Shown: in pieces, positions 13,630 through 23,101 of the stretch | How the letters are laid out: every line of letters begins with the position of its first letter | Position numbering within the stretch: the first letter of the stretch is position 1 | Translations under genes and position numbers: made by a program | Source: Heliocidaris erythrogramma | Lineage: Eukaryota; Echinodermata; Echinoidea; Camarodonta; Echinometridae | Direction: 5' to 3' | Assembly (NCBI GenBank): GCA_025617745.1 | Contig: CM046869.1 | Span: 4,178,244 to 4,242,243, forward strand | DNA: 64,000 bases | The notes under the pieces: model-generated | Seen by the model: only the letters and a program-made list of their open reading frames with translations | Databases searched by the model: none | Told to the model about the DNA's origin: nothing

Positions 13630-14484
13630 TGTTTTCATATATGTATTTCACTTCCAATTTTCCATGTTATAAAAGATAATTATGTTAATGTTATATTTAT
13701 TCTTGGGAACCTACACAAACAAGTTATGCTTTCCAGCAGGTTCCTTTTTCATTTCCTGATTTTGTACATTGTAAATCATATTGTTTTTTATTTGGAAATG
13801 AGATGAAATAAAACCTTGCATCAATGCATCAACAAGATGGCTAAGTTTAGTTTTATTTACGTTTTAACTTGGTAAATTTGACAATCGCGTGGTAATAAAA
13901 TTTCCTATAAAATATATGGCAATTTTACTTTGTTTCTCTTCTAAAAATGAACCTAACAGATTTATAGCGAGTGCTTTTCTATGTAGAAAATGATCTCAAA
14001 GACTTAACAAAAATGAACTAAAATTCAATTTCAATACCCTTCTTCATTGCCTATATAAATTATGTCATGATTATGTAAAATGCCTTTGTATTTTTTTAAC
14101 ACAATTCGGTGATGTACCAGGTTATTTGAAGTTGTCTTGGGTTGATTTCTTTAAAGTCTTTGGGATGATATTGTATAGATGGTACTTAATGGGTGAATTG
14201 TTATTCAATTAAAGATTTCTTTTTCTTTGTTGGTGATAAAGCGGCTGATTCTGATCACGAGGCCTAGCGTATCATGGGGTCCTCTCCTCCCTGAAGACCG
14301 GCTGGAATCATGGGATCTCCATGAGAAGCGAGGCACCACCATGGGCGGGAAGGTCGACCCGAACTCGGGCCAACACGAACCCGTTGTCATGAGCAGAATA
14401 GAGGAACAGCCTGACGGGGGCGCACCCAGGAGCTTTCACTACGCCGTGTTCGAGAACGAAAGCGTCACTGACGTCCTACCGTAA
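140..14484 (+). CDS. SLC6-family Na+/Cl--dependent transporter, glycine-transporter-like (gene 1, 5' end outside window)
   Basis: Plasma-membrane symporter that would couple uptake of an amino acid or related solute to Na+ and Cl-. Seen in sequence: internal exons 140-274, 2570-2673, 3301-3425, 4135-4247, 5545-5676, 6730-6945 and 7712-7909, then an alternative last exon, 10875-11063 or 14242-14484. All junctions are GT..AG and all phases fit, giving 403 or 421 residues from TM5 to the C-terminus. Diagnostic motifs are [12 protein letters not shown] (TM5), [18 protein letters not shown] (TM6), [10 protein letters not shown] (TM7), LLAVDSQF (TM8, with the Na2-site D-S) and [12 protein letters not shown] (TM12). 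TM1-TM4 must lie left of base 1. The closest look is to glycine transporters (SLC6A5/SLC6A9), but the substrate is not provable and TM6 has Gly where those carry Trp. The gene is convergent with a paralogue on the minus strand. Confidence 0.93.
311..2177. mobile_element. Tc1/mariner-like non-autonomous element (CAGTGCGTCCC ends), interrupted by a second MITE
   Basis: The left end CAGTGCGTCCCAAAA at 311 mirrors GGGGACGCACTG ending at 2177, and both are flanked by TA (309-310 and 2178-2179), the target duplication expected of Tc1/mariner elements. Inside, an arm near 330-480 recurs inverted at about 830-1000, and a diverged direct copy of the right arm follows at about 1035-1220. A TTAA-type MITE sits inside it at 1241-2144. 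No transposase frame is visible. Confidence 0.72.
1241..2144 (+). mobile_element. TTAA-flanked MITE (piggyBac-like), copy 1
   Basis: A 904-bp non-coding element. It begins AGGAGAATTA and ends TTAATTCCCCT, with TTAA on both sides (1237-1240 and 2145-2148), the duplication typical of piggyBac-type transposons. It is nested in the 311-2177 element. A second full copy lies in opposite orientation at 9656-10557. Confidence 0.78.
2570..2673 (+). CDS. Gene 1 exon: TM6 with substrate-site unwound helix
   Basis: Exon of 104 bp, acceptor TACGTAG, donor GTAAGT at 2674. It encodes [19 protein letters not shown] and then [15 protein letters not shown], and the final Arg codon is split with the next exon (AG|A). 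In glycine transporters the segment reads S-L-x-x-x-W-G-G; here the Trp position is Gly. The paralogous exon at 38132-38235 has the same length. Confidence 0.93.
3088..3210. repeat. (CT)n-rich microsatellite
   Basis: Long imperfect CT/TCTC tract in the intron just before the TM7 exon. Apparent Ser/Leu-rich and Arg/Glu-rich open frames here are products of the dinucleotide repeat. It could act as an extended polypyrimidine tract for the downstream acceptor. Confidence 0.9.
3225..3269 (+). pseudogene. Partial duplicate of the TM7 exon of gene 1
   Basis: Fifteen codons read [15 protein letters not shown], matching the first 15 codons of the real exon about 77 bp downstream ([15 protein letters not shown]). 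Many of the nucleotide differences are synonymous. The copy stops abruptly, has no downstream donor, and its only acceptor-like AG (ATAAG, 3224) would give the wrong phase. It looks like a relic of a tandem exon duplication. Confidence 0.75.
3301..3425 (+). CDS. Gene 1 exon: TM7
   Basis: Exon of 125 bp, acceptor CATACAG, donor GTAAGT at 3426. It encodes [18 protein letters not shown] and then [17 protein letters not shown], the TM7 segment. The N-C-x-T-S part contributes to the Na+/Cl- sites in the SLC6 fold. Entry phase completes the split Arg codon and exit phase is 1. The paralogous exon at 37412-37536 is the same length. Confidence 0.93.
4135..4247 (+). CDS. Gene 1 exon: EL4 and TM8
   Basis: Exon of 113 bp, acceptor TTTCAG, donor GTTTGT at 4248. 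It encodes [18 protein letters not shown] and [12 protein letters not shown]. The D-S of TM8 belongs to the Na2 site in this family. The paralogous exon at 36828-36940 is also 113 bp. Confidence 0.92.
5150..5345 (+). mobile_element. tRNA-derived SINE-like sequence
   Basis: A tRNA-like head contains an A-box-like GAGTGGTTAAAGCACTCGAC and a B-box GGGTTCGATCCCCGG, followed by a non-tRNA body (CCTTGAGCAAAGCATTTTAT). There is no closed acceptor stem, so it is better read as a SINE inside the intron than as a functional tRNA. Confidence 0.65.
5411..5512. repeat. (ATT/ATC)n trinucleotide tract
   Basis: Runs of TCATCATCA, ATTATTATT and related triplets just upstream of the exon at 5545. Apparent Asn/Asp/Ile homopolymer frames are artefacts of this repeat. 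Confidence 0.85.
5545..5676 (+). CDS. Gene 1 exon: intracellular loop 4 and TM9
   Basis: Exon of 132 bp (44 codons), phase 0 both sides, acceptor GTGACAG, donor GTAAGT at 5677. It encodes [20 protein letters not shown], where the D-E-F-P before TM9 is an SLC6 hallmark, and then [13 protein letters not shown]. The paralogous exon at 33796-33927 is 132 bp. Confidence 0.93.
6000..6131. mobile_element. GGGGAGCG-family MITE, copy 1
   Basis: Terminal inverted repeats GGGGAGCGTTTTATCAAGTG and its near complement CTTGCTGAAACGCTCCCC enclose a core with CTACTGAAATCCTTGCATC. Related copies lie at 10700-10836, 11394-11520, 38679-38817 and 39188-39323. Confidence 0.8.
6730..6945 (+). CDS. Gene 1 exon: TM10 to start of TM11
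   Basis: Exon of 216 bp (72 codons), phase 0 both sides, acceptor TTTTTAAAG, donor GTGCGT at 6946. It encodes [38 protein letters not shown] and [15 protein letters not shown]. The YGxxRFxxDIxxMIG string is typical of SLC6. The open frame continues past the donor by chance. The paralogous exon at 33027-33242 is 216 bp. Confidence 0.92.
7712..7909 (+). CDS. Gene 1 exon: TM11 to TM12
   Basis: Exon of 198 bp (66 codons), phase 0 both sides, acceptor TGATCAG, donor GTTGGT at 7910. It encodes [17 protein letters not shown] and [20 protein letters not shown], and ends [10 protein letters not shown]. The paralogue's equivalent (32411-32575) is 165 bp, shorter at its C-terminal side. Confidence 0.9.
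9656..10557 (-). mobile_element. TTAA-flanked MITE (piggyBac-like), copy 2, inverted
   Basis: A 902-bp element bounded by TTAA (9652-9655 and 10558-10561) with ends AGGAGAATTA and TTAATTCTCCT. Read on the minus strand it matches the 1241-2144 element closely over its whole length, for example CATGGGGGCTGCCATTTT and GCTAGCAGACGATACATA. The two copies form a large inverted pair within one gene. Confidence 0.8.
10700..10836. mobile_element. GGGGAGCG-family MITE, copy 2, abutting a splice acceptor
   Basis: Inverted ends GGGAGCGTTTCATCAAGCG and CGCTTGATGAAACGCTCCCC. It ends 38 bp before the exon at 10875, so the whole polypyrimidine tract of that exon follows it directly. Confidence 0.82.
10875..11063 (+). 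CDS. Gene 1 alternative last exon a
   Basis: Follows a strong acceptor (TTTTCCATCTCTAG, pyrimidine-rich upstream) in phase 0, as required by the donor at 7910. It encodes 62 residues beginning [15 protein letters not shown], with [11 protein letters not shown] further on, and stops with TGA. Its first half is clearly homologous to the exon at 14242 and to the last exon of the paralogue (W-G-P and M-G-G anchors). It would give a different cytoplasmic tail. Use of this exon is inferred; an AATAAA lies far downstream near 11885. Confidence 0.72.
   Translation, partial: RLKLISEPHTTWGPLRTSHRLASWEIHDQNGTTMGGDVVPDTATPIHPLPMTSVPLLELIAD
11265..11390. mobile_element. MITE-like repeat shared with 63032-63157
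   Basis: Shares GATTCCAAACAGA, GGCCATT and TTGTTCGGTCTGT in the same order with a sequence at 63032-63157, whose ends are CAGTCA and TGACTG. Non-coding. Confidence 0.5.
11394..11520. mobile_element. GGGCCC-variant MITE related to the GGGGAGCG family
   Basis: Inverted ends GGGCCCCGTTTCATAAAACT and GTTTTATGAAACAGGGCCCT surround the same core as the GGGGAGCG copies (CTACTGAAAGCCTTGAATCT). A diverged subfamily. Confidence 0.75.
12104..12410 (-). mobile_element. tRNA-derived SINE, minus orientation
   Basis: Read on the minus strand there is a tRNA-like head with GTGGTCTATAGTGGATACGT and the B-box GCGGTTCGAATCCCGAC, then a body, then a tail ending in an ATT-rich run. Lies between the two alternative last exons of gene 1. 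Confidence 0.7.
13305..13830 (+). mobile_element. Non-LTR-like 3' end repeat, copy A, broken by TA microsatellites
   Basis: Shares GAAAATTTCATTATA, CACTTCCAATTTTCCATG, TTCTTGGGAACCTACACAA and GTAGGTTCC-like blocks with 15832-16140, in the same order. It ends near AATGAGATGAAATAAAACC, which resembles a retrotransposon 3' end. It is expanded by several (TA)n runs at 13351-13626 and a GAAAAGCAT decamer array at about 13548-13598. Confidence 0.55.
14242..14484 (+). CDS. Gene 1 alternative last exon b
   Basis: Phase-0 exon after the acceptor GGTGATAAAG. It encodes 80 residues beginning [20 protein letters not shown], then [13 protein letters not shown], and ends NESVTDVLP with TAA. It is homologous to the exon at 10875 over about the first 40 residues, then longer. 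Its tail probably lies in the cytosol after TM12. AATAAA signals follow at 14590 and 14790. Confidence 0.85.
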   Translation, partial: RLILITRPSVSWGPLLPEDRLESWDLHEKRGTTMGGKVDPNSGQHEPVVMSRIEEQPDGGAPRSFHYAVFENESVTDVLP

Positions 14485-14589
14485 TCGCTTTCGTACTTCT
14501 AGCAAGTGGATTTTCAAAGGCTTAAAACTCCATTTGATGCAACAATGGCGACAAGGTTTCTGCTCCCAGTCTGATAAAACGGAGCACGT

Positions 14590-14595
14590 AATAAA
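14590..14595 (+). promoter_or_regulatory. Polyadenylation signal candidate, gene 1
   Basis: AATAAA about 106 bp after the stop codon of last exon b. A second AATAAA lies at 14790-14795. Which is used cannot be told. Confidence 0.5.
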
Positions 14596-15831
14596 AAATA
14601 GGAATTTTCACATTCTCTAATATTAAAAATATGTAATATATTAGGTCTATGCAAGAATTAAATGTATAGAAGAGATTTATTGTATAAAACAGTCTGCCGA
14701 GCTTATATTGCATAATTTTGTTGAGAATTTACTGAATATTCATTTCATTAATGTTGACGGTTCATCTCCTTCAATTTATCTTTTTTGTAAATAAAGATAA
14801 ATGAATGGAAAGACTATAGATATGCAGACTGCATGATGATTATAGTAATGCATTTATCATTTGCCTTTTAGTAATGATATTAAGTCGCTAAGTTTTTATA
14901 AGGACGATTTTGATTTATTTTAAGATAATTATGCATAATTCCATTGGAGGGTAAAGCGACGAATTTAGAAACAATGAAGTGTAATATACTGCTTTGTTTT
15001 GTATAGAATTGCAATTTCTTGCCTTTCAAAATGCTGCGATCCTAACGCTGGTTCCATGAATAAACATTCACACGATTAACATAATACAAAATTAACATAT
15101 TGATTCATCTTGGGGAACGACCTTGATGGCTATAGGGAATCGTGCGTCATATATTATTGATAACCTAGAACCTTTTGTGAAATCCGTGGGGACACGCGCA
15201 AAAAACAATCGATTTCCTTCATGTTTTTAAATATTTTTCATAAACCTATAAGAAGGTAGAACATGTTACTGTTTCGTGAGGTTATAGGATTTGGTAGATG
15301 ATATTCTTGGGACTCTGTGACACAAAGGATAATAAGTTACTGACAGGAAAAATCCTGTTTTAGCTAATTTCTCCTTGTATTTCACATATTTTTATCATTA
15401 ATGAGCGATATGAAGCAAACTTCTCTTTTAAGGATATACTGATTAAGCGCTAAGAAATTCTTATTCTTCTCAATCAACATAATTATGTGCCGAATAAAAG
15501 TTTTGATAGTCAATGTTATTTTACCTCGTGCACGCTTAAAGGTTATCTAAACACCCAGTCATGTCTTGATATTGTATGGTTTGTTCACATGTTTAAACTA
15601 GAGTTGCTGTCATTTTTAATCATGTTCTATAGACTTTCAAAATTATCTGTGCATTGTGAAATATTCCCGCGTTTTCATAATGTAATGTACATGTATGTAT
15701 AATTATTCGGCCATTTTCGAGCATTTTAATGACCTTGGCTAACTGGGATTTTCATTGCAATTGAACGTGTAGCTCGAAATTGATAGATTTAGTAATTTTC
15801 ATTATATTTTTGTACCATTTCATGGGAAATC

Positions 15832-16140
15832 TTGTTATGAAAATTTCATTATATATACAGGATTCATGACTACTTGATTAATTATGTAATTTTGAGAGAT
15901 ATGCCAATGTATGTGTATACACATGTCCATGTATATGTATATGTACATGTATATGTATATTTTTTTTTCTCAAATATGCATTTCACTTCCAATTTCCCAT
16001 GTTATAAAGATAATTATGTTATATTTATTCTTGGGAACCTACACAAACAAGCTATGCTTTCCAGTAGGTTCCTTTTTCATTTCATGATTCTGTACATTGT
16101 TAACATATTGTTTTGTATATCAATCAATCAATCAAATGTA
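15832..16140 (+). mobile_element. Non-LTR-like 3' end repeat, copy B
   Basis: A direct copy of the sequence at 13305-13830 without its large TA expansions. It ends in ATCAATCAATCAATCAAA, a short tandem tail of the sort left by CR1/L2-like elements. Confidence 0.55.
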
Positions 16141-16838
16141 TGTTATTTTAAACAAATCCATTTGTTACCATGGCAGCGGCCAAAGACGGCATTTATAAAT
16201 TTTGCAACAAGTAGATTCGTGTTCAACGCACCCCAAAAATCAGATTCTACAGAATTTTTAAATATTCTTACACTCGCCGCGTACTACATGTATAAGGAAG
16301 ACAGGGTTTTTCATTGAGCTCAGTATGTATCGTCTTTCCATATATGTGTGCAGTACTTATGTTATCCCTTCGAAGGTGTTCAGAGGTCTACAGGCCTAAT
16401 TTTGTTCGCGGGCTGACGTCTCTCACCCGAATATCAATATTATATATGTAGTTTCTAAATCTTTTATAAATTGCTAAAGCGAAGCGAGTGAGCTCAAATT
16501 TTTACACTTCATTTCAATAGACAATATAATTTTGTCACCAAATGTACAAAATAAGACATAAAGAATACAAATGGACCACCCGCTGCGCGAATATGAGGTA
16601 GCGAGTACCCGAATATTGATATTTCCAAATTCTTGACGGTAGGGCTACAGCCCTCTCAGCCCTCACATCCCTCACAGCCCTCTCCCCGTGCCTCTATACA
16701 TTACATGCGTACTTGGGGAAAGCTATGCTACTTTAACGTCTGTGGGCATTTTGTATATTAATATGTTCAGACGATGACCTTACTCATGAAAGAGGCCCGT
16801 GCTAACAATTTATGTTCCATTTTTCCATCACAAGTACA

Positions 16839-16948
16839 CAGTAAAAACGCTGTTTAGTGTTTAAACTAATTGTTTACAATATGAACTGTACAACGGGTTC
16901 CGTTCACATTGTAAACAACTATTTGCATTTTAAACAGCGTTTTCTCTG
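16839..16948. mobile_element. Small palindromic MITE
   Basis: Ends CAGTAAAAACGCTGTTTA and TAAACAGCGTTTTCTCTG are near-perfect inverted repeats. A second inverted pair inside (GTTTACAATATGAAC and GTTCACATTGTAAAC) makes a nested hairpin of 110 bp. Confidence 0.7.
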
Positions 16949-18041
16949 CGTAACGCGTTATTGCTAAAGGAATTCATAGTAGTAAATGGTTGAAAGTAAC
17001 GCTTCTTACACTGGAGAGTTTTGTGTTCACACGGCACTGATTCAAAACCTTATAGATGTCATGTCCCTAATTTCATCTCTAGACTAGCGGCCACCATGTG
17101 AATGCAGCTTACATAAGGCAAATATGAACAGACTGTAAATTGAAAGAATTTGCATTGGAGTGTAGATATACCTGAAGAAATCACAACAAGCAGGGGTCCC
17201 ATTGTCCTCTCGCGAATATTTGTTTTTCTATTGTTGGATGTTCATTTCATAACGAATTTTGACCCATATCTTTCTGTTGTATAAACTTTGCAGTGTGTGT
17301 ATTTTTCCAGTACTGTACTGTACTGCATTTGTCCAGTACTGATAAGTGTAACTGCGGCCTTGTGAATTGATGGATCTCATTGGCAAGATAAACTGATTAT
17401 GTTGTTATATATTTATAAGAGATTCCATGTATATAGCATGGAGTCAGGAGCCGGGGTGCTTGGGTGCTGCAGCACCCCCTGAAAGTGTCCTTGGTATTGG
17501 GGTGATTATCAGAGAATTTGTGTCCCTCCGACCAGAGTATCATTGATCCGCCACTGCATGGCAGGGCATATTTTTCTACCCTCAGCACCCCCACCCCAAA
17601 AAACAACAACAAACAAACCCGCTCCCAGATACCTGGTATACGAATGATTTTACTTGGCTGCGTTGTATATCAGTGGTGTGTGCATTTTGTTAAAGCCTTT
17701 TATATTTATGTCTATTTTCTCTACTGTCTTTTGTAATTTTAGATGAAGCGTACAAATGTTTATAAGAAAACTTATTTGTATATTTCGTTCAATTTGGTTG
17801 CAAAAGCAGAATTTTAAATAATTATATGGAAACATGTATATATGTCCACTCTTGAGTAAAACTCTTTTGCGATCAAACAGCATAATATAATTGTGAATTC
17901 ATTTGATAATGTTTGTCGAGGAAATGTCAAATATTCCTTCTGAAGAACCGGAATGAAATCGAGAAATTTATGAGAAGAGACAGAGTGACAGATATAGAGA
18001 CAAACAGTATAGATTCCTAGATAGATAGAAAGAAAGAAAGA

Positions 18042-18045
18042 TAGA

Positions 18046-18079
<34 letters not shown>
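18042..18079. repeat. (GA)n microsatellite
   Basis: Uninterrupted GAGA run in intergenic DNA, next to GAAA/GATA-rich sequence. Confidence 0.9.
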
Positions 18080-18083
<4 letters not shown>

Positions 18084-19756
18084 TACATAGATAAAAAAAA
18101 ATATAGACATACATGTATATAGATGAATGGATCTTGGTTGGATGGATTCATGTAAAAGTCAACAGATAGATGAATAGATAGATGAGTCTGATGTTTGATT
18201 AATGGATATAGTTATATGTAAACAAGACATTGGATGGATATGTAATTCTAGAGGTAATAGTGAAGGGATTGATATGTTTTTAAAAATCAGTATTCCATCA
18301 AAATAATGTAAGTTTAAAGAATCAGGTAATATGGTAAACATTTGTTGTTGAAAGGAATTGGTTGCACAGTAAAAAGGAGAAAACAGAGAAAGACAAAAGG
18401 GAGAGGGGTAGAAGGGAGAAGGGGAAACTGGATAGGGACAGAGAGATAGCGAGCGGGAGACAGGAGGAGAGATAAATATAGACTTGAGAGGGTGGTGAGA
18501 GGCAGAAGAATGTATAACCTGAATAGAGATTGAGTAGTGTGAAGTGTAATTTGCCCATACGTTCAAAGTGCAAAGAAGTTCATTGTGCAGCGGTATTGGG
18601 GGTAAAATTCATTCTGGAAGATTTCAAAGGCACATTTTCAGTTTTTAAGACAAAAATAGGAAGGAAATCAAATGAATTGGCAAACTACAAAGGCGATAAT
18701 GACAGGTCGACTAAAGCCCACCGCATATTGTATGTAAAACTGTCTCTTTTAATCAACAGATGCCTTTATACTATCCGATTGCTATCCGATTTTCGAAGAA
18801 ATCGCAATTACATTAGACATTGAAATTCAAACAATCATAATCTTCTTGATTGAGATTCTGAATAATAATGCCATTAATGTGAATACTACAATGGAAATTT
18901 CAGTGCATTGTAAGCCTTCTATTCGGAATAACGGGTAAATCGGCTTCGAATCGTAGACAATCGTACTACTGTTCTGATGTCACTGCGATTTGGAGCCGAT
19001 TTGGCTTTTCGTCATACGAGGAAGGCTTGCCGGGCATAGCAACAAATAATGTATGCATACTGGATTCCAAGCATTGAGGCTCATTTATAAAAAAGCATGT
19101 TCATGGAATAGCTCGTCACTAGGTGCTCAGAGAATATATGTGCATAAATTTGTATACATTACAGAAGCGGTCTATTCTTCCAAAATCGGATTGTAATCAG
19201 ATGATATAGAGTGCGGTGGGCCCCTCTCACACAATAAATCTCATTGCTAACTAATTGCATTCTAATCTGTAAAATGTTTGGTGCGGTCCAATCTCTTATA
19301 TCACCAGAAATGCTTTTGTATCTTCAGTCTTCTTCGGTTTTGGCGTCTTGAAATTAACGCACGCATACACATCCAAGAACGGTGTGAACGGTTGAACTCT
19401 TCAAGAGCTGGGTTACTTTTTAGATTCTTTGAGCTAATCAGCAGTGTAGCATGAACCACTATTGTCAGCAGCAAACACAGAAGGAAAATAACAAGACTGT
19501 GATGAACATTAGAAAGATTTGTGTCTGCATAAATACGATTCATCAGAGAATTTCTTTGAATCTGGATCTTGTTATTGTTCTCTTTATTCACAATAGTGGT
19601 CTTTGCACCAGATTTCGAAGTCTTTGTTTCTGTGTGTGGGTTCGAACCATGTTTACTATGGCATAAACATCGTGGCACATGCTGCAGACAGTTTTGTTAA
19701 TTCGACAAAGGAGCTTCTATTACAGGGGTTTTCATTATCTGAGAATGTGTTTTCCA

Positions 19757-19758
<2 letters not shown>

Positions 19759-19827
<69 letters not shown>

Positions 19828-19836
19828 CACACACAC
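19759..19836. repeat. (CT)n(CA)n compound microsatellite
   Basis: A CT run followed by a long CA run. Ser/Leu and Thr/His repeat frames across it are artefacts. Confidence 0.9.
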
Positions 19837-20599
19837 ATGCTCTTTCTCTCTCTTTCTGCCTCTCTCCCTCCCCCTCTCACTCTCTCTCTTGAAAGATAAC
19901 AATGGGGACATTAATTTAGTGGTTAAGATATTTTGTCCTAGTGAGTGGGTAACAACCACATTACTGTGGCATAACTGTTCCATATTATCTGTTTATTAAG
20001 TCGACAAAGGAACATCTACAGCAGCTTTCGTGAGAATGTTTTTTGATCTTTTTTTCATCTCTCTCTCTCTCTCTCATCAAATGACGATCAAATGAGAAAA
20101 ATCAATTATGATCGATGTTTAACACATTAAAAAGCAAATGCCGCGTGTTGCTTTAGATTCTTTATTGTGGCATTGCATGGCGACATTGTTTTCCGTCAAC
20201 TCTTTGAATAAACATGAAAAAGAGCCTATAAGGAAGAACATAACATGTGAGAGTATTACAATGCATTTTAAAATGAGTTTTTATGTTTTCAGTCCATTTG
20301 TGTGTTCTCTAAAATCATTAGTTTTGTGTTATCATGCTATTGTGTTCGAATGGACAACCCTTTCATGTATAACTGTCTCTTCAATCAACAGATGCTATAT
20401 TTAATTATTCAATGATAATATTCATGCATTTGAAAAAATGTCATGAAAGCCTACTTCTTTGTCTGCACAGCACAAAGTCATATTTGTCAACTTCACAGAA
20501 TCAGTGTTTTGTATCGACCATAATAAATTCCTTTTGAACAGTTTTCTTATCCGGAATGATAAGAACATATCAATTAGCATTATAGGTTGAGCCTGTTGA

Positions 20600-21075
20600 G
20601 AGCGTTGATAACATCAGTCTTTTTGTACGGATGTGAAGCGTGGACACAAAGGGAATAAATGCTTTTGAGATAACTGGTATGAGAAGGCTACGTACCGGTA
20701 TACATATATTCACTACACTTCGCATACGTCCAACAACAGCAAGGAAGTGAGAGGGTTAATGGAGAGTTATATATGCAGGATAGGGCTAGAAGATCACCTT
20801 ATCACAATTGTGGAAAAAAAAGACAGCTGCAGCGGTTTGGTCATGTAACTAGATGGAAGAATAGCTTAGCAAACACCATCTTGCAAGGAGGAATCAATGG
20901 CAGAAGAAAAAGGGACAGACCGACTAAGACCTGGATCGACAACATGAAGCAGTGGACGTGAAGCAGTAAGCCTCTAACTAGAACAGCTGAAGACAGAAAG
21001 TTAGAACCTTTGTCTCACGATCCATCACATTGTCGTCCCAACTATACCAACGGCCTCCAAGCAATGGGATATAGT
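20600..21075 (+). pseudogene. Non-LTR retrotransposon reverse transcriptase C-terminal remnant
   Basis: The forward reading shows SVFLYGCEAWT-like sequence near 20610, then, after disruptions, KRQLQRFGHVTRW at about 20818 and GRRKRDRPTKTWIDNMKQW at about 20900. These are typical of the region after the RT domain in many animal non-LTR elements. Stops and frameshifts show it is dead. Confidence 0.75.
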
Positions 21076-21191
21076 ATTTGTTTGGGATTTATTCTGGACG
21101 CTATATGATTAAACTATTGTTTGTCACATAAATACTCCTATAGGATTTGTGAGTATAGTTTGTGCCAATTGGCATAATGGCACAGTATGTA

Positions 21192-21581
21192 TAGAGTACC
21201 GAAGTGTGACGTCATCAAACGTTGATTTTTGTATTTCAGTATTTTTATGACCATATTTAGGTAGAGCATGATGGAAAACGTTCACACATCAAATTTGACA
21301 TGAATCAGTTCATGGTGGCCCAAGGTATCATATGAATATCTATTTAGCCCCATTGAAGTCAGTGTTATTGCCTGGTTCTAAACTGTTAAGAACCAGGCCA
21401 ATTTACACTGACTTCAATGGGGCTAATTAGGTATTCTTGCGGCCATATCTCGGGGGCCCAATGAGCCAATTGCCATAAAATTTGGGATCTGGATGTTTTT
21501 CCCCATGTTCCTTTGAGATATGGTATAAAAAATGTCAAAATGAAAAATAGCTTTTTGTGACGTCATCACTTCGGTACTCTA
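21192..21581. mobile_element. MITE with nested hairpin and TGACGTCA in both ends
   Basis: Ends TAGAGTACCGAAGTGTGACG and GACGTCATCACTTCGGTACTC form inverted repeats, each holding TGACGTCA. In the centre (about 21338-21418) TAGCCCCATTGAAGTCAGTG and CACTGACTTCAATGGGGCTA, with inner CCTGGTTCTaaactgttAAGAACCAGG, form a second strong hairpin. Confidence 0.78.
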
Positions 21582-22207
21582 TTAATAGAGAACTTTGCCA
21601 TACATAAGACAACTAAACACATCTTTTCAAGAATGATCAGGCTGAAGACATTTCAAGCTTCCTATATTTTCCCTTTATTTTCAAATATAGAACAATCTTA
21701 GAGTACCATAAAATCGCATTCATTGATATATCAAGTACCATGGGTTCAGCTAAATTCTTACTATACCGGTATATGTATATGCATCAGAGAAAGTCAAAGA
21801 CCAACTCATTAATTACGATCCAACAACGTCTAGAGTTTGAAAAGAATTTTGTTATCATTAGCACTAGATATCATCTTTTTTATATGAACATTTTCCTGAC
21901 TGGGGTCCCGAATGATCAAGACGGAAATAACGTGATATGTTTAGGCATTTCAGTTGAATAAGATGCCAAATCGGCCATAGGTCGTTGAGCAGTCGCGCGA
22001 CAGGTCGTACGTCATCATGATTCGCAGCCGCTTGAGCGACCTAGTCTCCGCCTTCAAATCAATATATTATTCCAAAGACAATTCGGGATCAGGAAGAATT
22101 TACATTCTCAATTTTTTTTCTATCGTTTCAGCAATTTTTTCCGAAATCTAATCGTAGTTGGGATATAAGGTGTAAGATGGCCTTTCAGGACAAAAAACGT
22201 GCGTTTT

Positions 22208-22372
22208 TTCCGCCTCCTCCTCCTCCCCCTCCCCTCCTCCTCCTCCTCCTCCTCCTCCTCCGCCTCCTCCTCCTCCTCCTCCCCCTCCTCCCCCTCTCCT
22301 CCTCCCCCTCTCCTCCCCCTCCTCTTCTACTTCTTCTTCTTCTACTTTTTCTTCTTCTTCTTCTTCGGTTTG
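22208..22372. repeat. (CCT)n/(CTT)n microsatellite
   Basis: A 165-bp CCT-to-CTT triplet tract. It yields apparent poly-Pro, poly-Leu, poly-Gly and poly-Glu frames that are not genes. Confidence 0.92.
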
Positions 22373-22896
22373 CAAAATATTTACAACATGATGATATACA
22401 GTTAGTTACATGTATATAGATTATCCAAGTTAGACTATAAACTGTTCTTGAAATCTGAACATAAACATAGTCAATTTACACCTATATGACTCGTTTCAGT
22501 GGTTTAAACATTCCATCGTCATGATCGTAAGATCTAAAAAAAATCAGCTTAAAGAATATATAGGGGTGGGTGCGAATTTCCTTTTGAATTTTTTTAAAGA
22601 CCATCGTAACAAAAAGGAGCCGTCGTTATTTATTTCCTTTTTTGTCAATGGAAAAAGTGATGCTACAGTTTTGGAAATAGCAGTCCCTTCTAAGTCACAA
22701 TCGTTTCACTTATTTTTCCCGCACAATCTCTGCGATTCAGGTATTGCATATTGTGATAATGATGTAGTTTTATATGCACTTTTATTTTTTTTACAGTGAT
22801 TCCGTACGAAAATTGCATTGTTTTGTAATAATAGTACACTTAAATGCTCAAGGCGCACAGGTGAAAGGAAAGAAAATGAAGAGACAAAACAACAAA

Positions 22897-23055
22897 TTAT
22901 GCATATACAGAATTATACAAGTATGTCTTAAGTTTGGTTTTAAATACTTCAACAGAATTGGTTTCGCGGATCTCTCGAGGGAGAGAGTTCCACAGTGAGG
23001 GCCCAGCATGAACAAAAGCTCTTTCCCCCACTTAGTAGTGCATTTGGGAACAAGA
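22897..23055 (-). pseudogene. CR1/L2-like retrotransposon ORF2 C-terminal remnant
   Basis: The minus-strand reading gives VGERAFVHAGPSLWNSLPRE and then SVEVFKTKLKTYLYN and a stop. The G-P-S-L-W-N-S-L-P motif and K-L-K-T-Y-L end are typical of the very C-terminus of CR1/L2-type polyproteins. It lies just past the stop codon and poly(A) signal of gene 2. Confidence 0.8.
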
Positions 23056-23095
23056 GTTTTGGGTGTATCTATTAATTAGAGTAATATTATACTGT

Positions 23096-23101
23096 TTTAT
23101 T
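23096..23101 (-). promoter_or_regulatory. Polyadenylation signal candidate, gene 2
   Basis: TTTATT on the plus strand is AATAAA on the minus strand, about 58 bp after the gene 2 stop codon. Confidence 0.5.

Noticed and set aside
13278..13638. Tyr/Ile repeat frames
   Set aside because: They are translations of (TA)n tracts.
22148..22419. Poly-Pro, poly-Leu, poly-Gly and poly-Glu frames
   Set aside because: They are all readings of one (CCT)n/(CTT)n tract; no gene context.
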